Shown here: positions 1-4,353 of the stretch, one piece after another
Position numbering within the stretch: the first letter of the stretch is position 1
How the letters are laid out: every line of letters begins with the position of its first letter
Assembly (NCBI GenBank): GCA_004556975.1
Contig: SFFD01000046.1
Coordinates: 1-8,285, forward strand
Length of the DNA: 8,285 nucleotides
From: Oscillospiraceae bacterium
Lineage (GTDB): Bacteria; Bacillota; Clostridia; Oscillospirales; Ruminococcaceae
Direction of reading: 5' to 3'
Made by a program: the position numbers and the translations under genes
The notes under the pieces: model-generated
What the model was told of the DNA's origin: nothing
The model's input: the letters and a program-made list of their open reading frames with translations, nothing else
Database searches by the model: none

Positions 1-372
1 GTCTGCATAATACACAATATCAAATGGGTGGTCGATAAGAGGACGACCTTCAACGTCGGTTATCCAATAATCTGTTGCAGGCACATCTATGGCAGTGTTG
101 AGCGTACCGTTTTTGCCTTCAACAATCTCTTTGTGCGTTTCGTTAGTAGAAGCGGTTTTCTTATATATCGCACCAATGCCGGGGACTTTATCAAGTAGAT
201 CTGTGCTTTCGTAGGAAATTTCCGGGGCGCTGCTTTCCTGAGCACTGCTTTCCGACTGAGATTGGCTTTCAACCTCGGAAATGCTTTCCGAGGATACATT
301 ATCTGAGACATTATTGCAGGAAGCAAGCACGGCGCAGAGGCAAAGGGCGGAGATGATTTTCAAAAGCTTCAT
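1..372 (-). CDS. Putative lipoprotein, N-terminal 124 residues (cut by window edge)
   Basis: The product is predicted to be a secreted, lipid-anchored protein of unknown function. The first 19 residues are a typical lipoprotein signal: MKLLK, a hydrophobic stretch (IISALCLCAVL), then lipobox LASC with the lipidated Cys at residue 19. A Ser/Glu/Gln-rich linker of about 35 residues follows (repeated SES, SQS and SSA), the usual spacer between membrane anchor and folded domain. A more ordered part begins near residue 57 and contains TDYWITDVEGRPLID; I do not recognise the domain. The reading frame is open to base 1, so the C-terminus lies outside. The start is fixed by a strong SD (AAGGAG on the minus strand, 381-386) 8 nt before ATG. 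The gene diverges from the ferredoxin gene, and its promoter sits in a ~95-bp cassette also found before the second lipoprotein gene. Lipoprotein status is confident; function is unknown. Confidence 0.8.
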   Translation of the reverse strand, partial: MKLLKIISALCLCAVLASCNNVSDNVSSESISEVESQSQSESSAQESSAPEISYESTDLLDKVPGIGAIYKKTASTNETHKEIVEGKNGTLNTAIDVPATDYWITDVEGRPLIDHPFDIVYYAD

Positions 373-415
373 TTTATACACTCCTTCCGGGCAAAAGGAA
401 AATTTGAAAAGCGTT

Positions 416-510
416 CACTTATATAGACCCGAAAATTGCGAAAGTGCAACACCTAAATTCGATAATTTACAAAAAGTTCACAAATAAAGCCCGCAGAATT
501 TTCTGCGGGC
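416..510 (-). repeat. Inverted-repeat copy A: terminator-palindrome-promoter cassette
   Basis: Read on the minus strand, this 95-bp segment matches 2435-2528 on the + strand with five substitutions and one 1-nt indel (about 94% identity). The last 35 nt, which carry the promoter, are identical. In order it holds a GC-rich hairpin, an AT-rich stretch, a TTGC-N6-GCAA palindrome and a -35/-10 pair pointing at lipoprotein 1. Similarity stops abruptly at both ends: the 5' UTRs and coding regions downstream are not alike at DNA level. It may be a duplicated control region or one member of a dispersed repeat family. Confidence 0.9.
420..449 (-). promoter_or_regulatory. Sigma-A promoter of lipoprotein 1
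   Basis: On the minus strand, -35 TTGCAC (449-444) is followed by an 18-bp spacer and -10 TATATA (425-420). The predicted transcript starts near 413, leaving about 40 nt of 5' UTR before the ATG at 372. The -35 box lies within a perfect TTGC-N6-GCAA palindrome (436-449), a possible repressor or activator site. The same promoter and palindrome are conserved in the other cassette copy. Confidence 0.65.
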
Positions 511-517
511 TGTTTTT
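489..517. terminator. Bidirectional rho-independent terminator in repeat copy A
   Basis: The stem GCCCGCAG (489-496) pairs with CTGCGGGC (503-510). T tracts lie on both sides: TGTTTTT on the + strand, and TTTATTT on the minus strand. No gene in view needs it. Lipoprotein 1 is transcribed away from it to the left and the ferredoxin away from it to the right. It is probably a relic carried along with the duplicated promoter cassette, or an insulator against antisense transcription. Confidence 0.7.
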
Positions 518-599
518 CCATAGCTTGCCGCAGTAGAAATTTCCGCCGATAGTTTTGAACCGTTCGCTATGAATTTTCCGTGAAAAATTCCGTACAGTA

Positions 600-627
600 T
601 TGATTTTTCTGAAATATATGATAAAAT
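600..627 (+). promoter_or_regulatory. Probable sigma-A promoter of the ferredoxin gene
   Basis: TTGATT (600-605), a 16-bp spacer and TAAAAT (622-627) lie about 25 nt upstream of the strong SD (AAAGGAGG, 642-649). Both hexamers are near consensus and the flanks are AT-rich. The spacer is one base short of the optimum. Confidence 0.5.
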
Positions 628-659
628 TGAATTAAGTCTGAAAAGGAGGTTTTCTTACT

Positions 660-833
660 ATGGCATACAAAATCAGCGACGATTGCATCATGTGCGGCTC
701 CTGCGCAGAGGTTTGCCCCGTCGGTGCTATCAGCGAAGGCGATACTAAATATGTTATCGACCCCAATAAGTGCATTGAGTGCGGCGCATGCGCCAACGAG
801 TGCCCCGTGGGTGCCCCCAGTCTTGACGACTGA
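660..833 (+). CDS. 2[4Fe-4S] ferredoxin, clostridial type
   Basis: This is a 57-residue soluble low-potential electron carrier. Eight Cys form the two classic cluster-binding sets: CIMCGSCAEVCP (C9, C12, C15, C19) and CIECGACANECP (C38, C41, C44, C48). Each has the CxxCxxCxxxCP pattern, so the protein can hold two [4Fe-4S] clusters. The length and internal twofold pseudo-repeat match clostridial ferredoxins, which shuttle electrons between pyruvate:ferredoxin oxidoreductase, hydrogenase, Rnf and similar enzymes. The partner here cannot be read from context. The ATG is preceded by AAAGGAGG with a spacing of 10 nt. A promoter lies upstream and a terminator directly downstream, so it is probably a mainly monocistronic, well-expressed gene. 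Confidence 0.96.
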   Translation: MAYKISDDCIMCGSCAEVCPVGAISEGDTKYVIDPNKCIECGACANECPVGAPSLDD

Positions 834-851
834 TAATCTGTGAAAAGTTTT

Positions 852-883
852 GGCGGGTAGTTTTTCTGCCCGCCGAATTTTTT
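852..883 (+). terminator. Rho-independent terminator after the ferredoxin gene
   Basis: A 9-bp stem GGCGGGTAG/CTGCCCGCC (one G-T wobble) with a TTTTT loop (861-865) is followed by a T6 run at 878-883. It lies 19 nt after the ferredoxin stop. Only 32 nt separate it from the next gene, so that gene may depend partly on read-through. Confidence 0.85.
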
Positions 884-915
884 ATACGGAACTGCCTACC
901 GAAAGGAGAAAACCG

Positions 916-1578
916 GTGCAAAATATTGTATGGAACGATTTTTACGGCATTGATATGGCAACAACAAAAGAATATTCCTTTGGGGGCGACGCTCTTTTGC
1001 TTGCAGAATTTGCATTGCCGAAATTCAGGGACAATGTGCTGGATTTGTGCACTGGCTGCGGAGTCGTTCCGGTAATGATGATGGCAAAGGGCTTCGCCGG
1101 AAAAATAACCGCCGTGGATATTCAGCCCGGCGCGGTGGAGCTTTGCAAAATGACCGTCGAGCGGGGAAATTTGCACGAACGCTTCTTTCCGGTATGCGCC
1201 GACCTAAATAAACTGGATTTTCCCGCCGAAAGCTTCAGCCTTGTTACGGTGAACCCACCGTATTTCGTTTCCGGAGCGGGCAAGGAGAACGGAACCGATT
1301 CACGGGATCTTGCAAGGCGGGAAAGCGGCTGCACTCTGGCTCAGGTGACGGCGGTTTCCGCACGGCTGCTCAAATACGGCGGCAGGCTTTGTATGTGTCA
1401 CCGTCCGGAACGCCTTGCGGACGTTATTTTTGAAATGAGAAAAAACCGGTTGGAGCCGAAGCGCCTTACCTTCGTAAACAACGCCACGGAAAGCAAAGAG
1501 CCGTGGCTCATTCTTGTGGAGGGGCGCAAGGGCGGTCATGCCGGAATTAAAATAAATTATATTCAGAACGGAAGATAG
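916..1578 (+). CDS. N6-adenine methyltransferase, TrmN6/YabB-like (COG4123)
   Basis: This is a class I SAM-dependent methyltransferase of 220 residues. Motif I is VLDLCTGCG (residues 41-49, SAM binding), the acidic motif II residue is D68 in TAVDIQ, and the catalytic motif IV is NPPY (113-116), typical of enzymes that methylate exocyclic amino groups of adenine. Family relatives include E. coli TrmN6, which makes m6A37 in tRNA1(Val), and Bacillus YabB; the exact substrate here is inferred. The GTG start at 916 is chosen because GGAG (904-907) sits 8 nt upstream and homology begins soon after. An in-frame extension would start inside the preceding terminator. rsmI follows after 4 nt, the same pairing as yabB/rsmI in Bacillus, so the two form an RNA-modification operon. 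No convincing promoter fits between the ferredoxin terminator and the start. Confidence 0.85.
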   Translation: MQNIVWNDFYGIDMATTKEYSFGGDALLLAEFALPKFRDNVLDLCTGCGVVPVMMMAKGFAGKITAVDIQPGAVELCKMTVERGNLHERFFPVCADLNKLDFPAESFSLVTVNPPYFVSGAGKENGTDSRDLARRESGCTLAQVTAVSARLLKYGGRLCMCHRPERLADVIFEMRKNRLEPKRLTFVNNATESKEPWLILVEGRKGGHAGIKINYIQNGR

Positions 1579-1582
1579 ATAA

Positions 1583-2413
1583 ATGGGAAAGCTTTATGTT
1601 GTAGGAACGCCCATAGGCAACCTCGGCGATTTTTCGCCCCGCGCCATGGAAACCCTTGAAAAGGTGGACTTTATCGCCGCGGAGGATACCCGCGTCACGG
1701 CAAAGCTGCTGAACCATTTCGGAATCAAAAAGCCCATGGTGATTTACCAAAAGTTCAACGAGCGGGAACAGGGTGAAGTCATAGTAAGCCGCCTTGCCGC
1801 GGGGGAAAGCTGCGCCATAGTCACCGACGCTGGTATGCCCTGCATAAGCGACCCCGGCGAAACTTTGGTCAAAATGTGCGTTGCGGCGGAAATTCCCATA
1901 GAAGCCGTGCCGGGACCCTCTGCCGTGATTTCCGCACTGGCGGTGTCCGGGCTTTCGGTGTCCCGCTTCACCTTCGAGGGCTTCCTCAGCGTAAAGCGAA
2001 CCTCCCGCATGGAGCATCTGCACGAGCTGCTTCACGAACGCCGCACCATGGTATTCTACGAAGCGCCGCATAAGCTGCTGAACACTCTTAAAGATATGCA
2101 GTCGGTTTTCGGCGACAGAAATATAGTCATTGTAAAGGAGCTTACCAAAATTCACGAATGTTCATGGCGGGGAACTCTTTCCGAAGCGGTGGAATATAAC
2201 ACCCAAAATCCTCCCAAGGGCGAATATGTGCTGATTTTGGAGGGGGAAACCCCCACCGCCTCCACTGCGGAGGAAAAGCCCACATTGGAACAGGCGGCAG
2301 TCATTGCAAAAAGCCTTATGGAACAGGGCAAGCCCGCTTCTGCCGCCGCAAAAGAGGCGGCAAAGGCCACCGGCTACGCCAAAGGCGAAATTTATAAGAT
2401 GATTATGGAATAA
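1583..2413 (+). CDS. rsmI: 16S rRNA (cytidine1402-2'-O)-methyltransferase RsmI
   Basis: RsmI 2'-O-methylates C1402 in the decoding centre of 16S rRNA, working with RsmH for m4Cm formation. The protein has 276 residues, normal for the family. It belongs to the tetrapyrrole-methylase fold: glycine-rich N-terminal YVVGTPIGNLGD (5-16), AEDTR (33-37), SAM-binding TDAGMPCISDPG (81-92), AVPGPSA (108-114), FYEAPHK (158-164) and KELTKIHE (185-192). After a short Pro/Thr/Glu-rich linker (221-234), the C-terminal ~40 residues form the small helical domain seen in RsmI (about 235-276, ending in GEIYKMIME). The ATG has a weak SD (GGAAGA, 1570-1575) and starts 4 nt after the methyltransferase stop, so translation is probably coupled. 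A hairpin terminator follows 21 nt after the stop. Confidence 0.97.
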   Translation: MGKLYVVGTPIGNLGDFSPRAMETLEKVDFIAAEDTRVTAKLLNHFGIKKPMVIYQKFNEREQGEVIVSRLAAGESCAIVTDAGMPCISDPGETLVKMCVAAEIPIEAVPGPSAVISALAVSGLSVSRFTFEGFLSVKRTSRMEHLHELLHERRTMVFYEAPHKLLNTLKDMQSVFGDRNIVIVKELTKIHECSWRGTLSEAVEYNTQNPPKGEYVLILEGETPTASTAEEKPTLEQAAVIAKSLMEQGKPASAAAKEAAKATGYAKGEIYKMIME

Positions 2414-2434
2414 GTATAAGTATAAATAAAAGCG

Positions 2435-2461
2435 GCCCGCAGAAATTCTGCGGGCTTTATT
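2435..2461 (+). terminator. Rho-independent terminator of rsmI
   Basis: Stem GCCCGCAG (2435-2442), loop AAATT and stem CTGCGGGC (2448-2455), followed by TTTATTT. It lies 21 nt after the rsmI stop and forms the upstream end of repeat copy B. Confidence 0.88.
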
Positions 2462-2494
2462 TGTGAACAATTTGTAAATTATCAAATTCAGGCG

Positions 2495-2524
2495 TTGCAC
2501 TTTCGCAATTTTCGGGTCTATATA
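2495..2524 (+). promoter_or_regulatory. Sigma-A promoter of lipoprotein 2 with overlapping palindrome
   Basis: -35 TTGCAC (2495-2500), an 18-bp spacer and -10 TATATA (2519-2524). Transcription should start near 2531, giving a 5' UTR of about 58 nt. The -35 box is the left part of the palindrome TTGC-ACTTTC-GCAA (2495-2508), where a bound regulator would block RNA polymerase. Promoter and palindrome are identical to those of lipoprotein 1. Confidence 0.68.
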
Positions 2525-2588
2525 AGTGAAAAGAAAAATTCCGGCGCACCGTGCCGACAAAATTTGTGAAAAAATGGAGGTCACCGTA

Positions 2589-3617
2589 ATGAAAAAACTT
2601 CTGAAAATTTGTGCGCTGTTGCTTGTGCTGCTGGCGCTGCTGCTTCTTTACGGCTGTGAACAGGATGAAAATTTCAGCCAAAGTGCATTGGATCAAGCTT
2701 CAAATGAAAGTGACAGCAAAGAGGAAAACAGTTCTTTGGATGACAGCACGCCGGAGGAAATCGCCGCGCGCTTTGAAAATATGATTTTCTCCGAGAGTGG
2801 CAAGTTCGGCGTCCGCGCCGAGGACGGCACGGTGTTCGCTCCGGCGGAATACGATTCCGCGGAGTACGGCTGGCGCGGCGCGGGCGGATTTTTCGTGCTC
2901 ACCTCCGGCGAGGACTACTATATTCTCCAGACGGACGGCGAATTTGTTGGCACCGAACCCTTCGATGGCGTTGATACCGCTTGGGCTGACGACCACGCAA
3001 ACCTGCTGTTCCTGACCGCGGAGGGCGTGCGGTACACCTACCTTGCCGGAGAAAGCGGCGGCAGTATAAATTTAATTGACGCCAAATTTCCGTATCTCGA
3101 CCCCAAGCTGCGGAACGGCTGGTTCTTCCTGCGCAGCTTTTCCGATGCCACCCGCACGAACTACGGCATAGTTGCCCCTTCCGGAGAGGTGGTTATCGAG
3201 CCTGTTTATGTCTACGCGAAAATTCCGTTCCCCGACCGCTTCGTCCTCTGCGAGGGCGAATCTATGCTGAGCAGAGAATGCTTTCTGAGCAATCTTACCG
3301 ACAGCACGGGCGAGCTTCTGAACAACAGCTTCACTGATTTGGAATATGTCGTTTTCGACGACGGAAAATACTTCGGCGTTGCCTATTGTGCCGGAGAAAT
3401 TGCCGACATTACCGCATATACAAACGGCGAGCCTACGCCGCGCGGCTTCTGGTTCATAGATAAGGACGGCAACACCCTCAGCGAACGGTTCGACGGTATA
3501 GAAGGCGATTTCGACTACGGCAGACCAATGGAAAAAAACAGCATAGTTACCGTTACCCTTGGTGATGACGTTCACGAATACACCGCCGAGAAGATTTTGG
3601 AGAAATATTATAAATAA
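2589..3617 (+). CDS. WG-repeat-like surface lipoprotein
   Basis: The product is a predicted lipid-anchored extracellular protein of 342 residues. The signal is MKKLLK, a long Leu-rich core and lipobox LYGC, with the lipidated Cys at residue 23. A Ser/Asp/Glu-rich linker follows to about residue 52. The rest resembles degenerate WG-type beta repeats. Each unit has a 'G-x-F/Y/W-G/x-hydrophobic-x-x-D/S-G' start followed by an acidic or aromatic strand: GKFGVRAEDGTVF with FAPAEYD, NYGIVAPSGEVVIEPVY, and GFWFIDKDGNTLSERFDGI. Such repeats usually build beta-propeller-like or solenoid binding surfaces; no enzyme motif is visible. The ATG at 2589 is chosen because GGAGG (2576-2580) lies 8 nt upstream and it starts the signal peptide exactly; a longer in-frame reading from 2526 has no signal sequence at its front and no SD. 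The gene is probably co-regulated with the divergent lipoprotein through the shared promoter cassette. Ligand and role are unknown. Confidence 0.85.
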   Translation: MKKLLKICALLLVLLALLLLYGCEQDENFSQSALDQASNESDSKEENSSLDDSTPEEIAARFENMIFSESGKFGVRAEDGTVFAPAEYDSAEYGWRGAGGFFVLTSGEDYYILQTDGEFVGTEPFDGVDTAWADDHANLLFLTAEGVRYTYLAGESGGSINLIDAKFPYLDPKLRNGWFFLRSFSDATRTNYGIVAPSGEVVIEPVYVYAKIPFPDRFVLCEGESMLSRECFLSNLTDSTGELLNNSFTDLEYVVFDDGKYFGVAYCAGEIADITAYTNGEPTPRGFWFIDKDGNTLSERFDGIEGDFDYGRPMEKNSIVTVTLGDDVHEYTAEKILEKYYK

Positions 3618-3640
3618 TGCGAACAATTTTGTGAAAAACA

Positions 3641-3802
3641 AAGGAGGCATGCTTCGTTAAAAAAATGTATTGTGATAATTTTAGTGGTGCTTATTTTGTT
3701 TTCCGCAAACAATGAATATGTTTTTGTAGAAAGCTTCGGTCAAACCGAATATACCGTAACACCGTGAACGAAGGATGGCATTTAATACGGCGGCGCAGTT
3801 GA
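3641..3802 (+). pseudogene. Frameshifted remnant of a small secreted protein gene
   Basis: A perfect SD (AAGGAGG, 3641-3647) is followed by an ATG at 3649 that stops after three codons (M-L-R). In another frame directly behind it the sequence reads LKKCIVIILVVLILFSANNE, a convincing signal-peptide or membrane segment, then continues through VFVESFGQTEYTVT to a TGA at 3765. Changing frame once more at about 3762 allows VNEGWHLIRRRS up to a stop at 3800. A basic start, a hydrophobic core and a strong SD with no usable in-frame start suggest a gene broken by small indels. It lies 23 nt after lipoprotein 2 and before a strong terminator, so it was probably in the same operon. I do not recognise the family. 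A sequencing error or a real micropeptide with an unusual start cannot be excluded. Confidence 0.4.
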
Positions 3803-3846
3803 AATAAAAGCTTTCGATTGCTTAACTCCGCGAATGGGCAAAAGTT

Positions 3847-3881
3847 CCCGCCCGCTCCTTTCGGAGCGGGCGGGTTTTCTT
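3847..3881. terminator. Strong hairpin terminator, possibly bidirectional
   Basis: A perfect 12-bp GC-rich stem, CCCGCCCGCTCC/GGAGCGGGCGGG (3847-3858 and 3863-3874), has a TTTC loop. The + strand continues with TTTTCTT, ending the lipoprotein 2 unit. The minus strand continues with AACTTTT, a weaker tail that could end the converging 51-residue gene, whose stop codon is 18 nt away. Confidence 0.85.
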
Positions 3882-3891
3882 CGCCTAAAAT

Positions 3892-4047
3892 TCAGTGGCA
3901 GCCGCAGCCGCCTTTGCAGCCGCCGCAGTCGCGGTCGAAGGCGACGAGAATCACGCCTTTGCCCTCGGCGTCGGTGATTTCGTGCTGCATGGCGTTAAGC
4001 TTGTCAAGGCCGGCGCGGCTAAGCTCCGCAAATTTTTTGCTATTCAT
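3892..4047 (-). CDS. Small protein (51 aa) with C-terminal Cys cluster
   Basis: I do not recognise this protein. Residues 1-28 look helical and polar (KKFAELSRAGLDKLNAMQHE). A short hydrophobic strand (GVILVAF, 31-37) follows, and the protein ends DCGGCKGGCGCH, giving Cys at 41, 44, 48 and 50 and a terminal His at 51. There is no signal peptide or membrane segment. The CxxCxxxCxCH tail could bind Zn, Fe or Cu. Alternatively, a leader-like helix plus a Gly/Cys-rich tail is the general shape of a modified-peptide precursor, but no maturation enzyme lies nearby. The gene is supported by AGGAGG on the minus strand (4060-4055), 7 nt before the ATG, and by a terminator after the stop. A weak promoter (TTGTTT-N17-AATAAT, 4096-4068) is possible but would place the SD at the extreme 5' end of the mRNA. 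The gene diverges from recA. Confidence 0.75.
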   Translation of the reverse strand: MNSKKFAELSRAGLDKLNAMQHEITDAEGKGVILVAFDRDCGGCKGGCGCH

Positions 4048-4174
4048 AAAAACACCTCCTCAAAAATATTATTTCCGGCGCGCGGTGAAAAAACAAAGTC
4101 AAAAATTACAGAAGCTCGCTAAAATTTTGGAGAAAAATTCGCACAAAATTTTTTCGCCGCCATAGCTTGCGCTC

Positions 4175-4213
4175 CGACGGACAGGTTCGCCAAAATGGCA
4201 GCGCCGTTCGTCG
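4175..4213. other. Imperfect hairpin in the divergent 51-aa gene/recA region
   Basis: CGACGGAC (4175-4182) can pair with GTTCGTCG (4206-4213) over 8 bp with one G-T wobble. Inside, GG/CC and GCC-AAAAT-GGC continue the structure across an internal loop. No T tract follows on either strand, so it is not an intrinsic terminator. It lies upstream of the LexA box and outside both predicted transcripts unless the 51-aa gene starts farther upstream, in which case it would be in that gene's leader. Confidence 0.4.
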
Positions 4214-4237
4214 AAAATGCACACAAAAAATATTTCT

Positions 4238-4249
4238 GAACATTTGTTC
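4238..4249. promoter_or_regulatory. LexA (SOS) box upstream of recA
   Basis: GAACATTTGTTC fits the Gram-positive LexA/DinR operator core GAAC-N4-GTTC with a perfect inverted repeat of the half sites. It is the only such site I saw in the recA upstream region. It ends 19 nt before the -35 box rather than overlapping the promoter, so repression would act from about -66 to -55 relative to the predicted start. Being symmetric, it could also act on leftward transcription. Confidence 0.8.
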
Positions 4250-4268
4250 TGTTTTTTCGCAAAAACGG

Positions 4269-4297
4269 TTGATTTTATTTTCAATCTATATTATACT
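4269..4297 (+). promoter_or_regulatory. Sigma-A promoter of the recA operon
   Basis: TTGATT (4269-4274), a 17-bp spacer and TATACT (4292-4297). The predicted start is near 4304, leaving a leader of about 50 nt that contains a small GCCGC-TTG-GCGGC hairpin (4314-4326) ahead of the SD. The LexA box upstream points to damage-inducible control. Confidence 0.75.
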
Positions 4298-4353
4298 ATA
4301 TACAGATGCAAACGCCGCTTGGCGGCAAGCCTTTATTTGAAGGAGGAACAACC

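Larger units (their letters stand above)
2435..2528 (+). repeat. Inverted-repeat copy B: terminator-palindrome-promoter cassette
   Basis: This is the + strand counterpart of 416-510. Here the parts make sense in place: the hairpin ends rsmI transcription and the promoter starts lipoprotein 2. Copy B may therefore be the older arrangement, with copy A derived from it, or both may be members of a genomic repeat family. The two copies point outward and enclose the ferredoxin-methyltransferase-rsmI block (about 1.9 kb). Confidence 0.9.

Noticed and set aside
754..1176. 140-codon open frame on the minus strand
   Set aside because: It overlaps the ferredoxin 3' end, a terminator and the conserved methyltransferase motifs; the composition (His/Arg-rich, no domain) is that of an antisense shadow.
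2242..2277. Two small hairpins in rsmI (GGGGG-AAA-CCCCC and CCTCC/GGAGG)
   Set aside because: Short stems in a GC-rich low-complexity linker between the methylase and C-terminal domains; no T tract and no positional logic.
518..4170. Shared 11-mer CCATAGCTTGC at 518-528 and 4160-4170
   Set aside because: The flanks do not match, and an 11-nt coincidence is expected by chance in a window of this size.
4306..4353. In-frame upstream ATG that would extend RecA by 16 residues, only about 2 nt from the predicted transcript start (a leaderless-like start)
   Set aside because: It has no SD and encodes MQTPLGGKPLFEGG, which is unlike RecA N-termini; ATG 4354 has AAGGAGG at 7 nt and begins the expected sequence.
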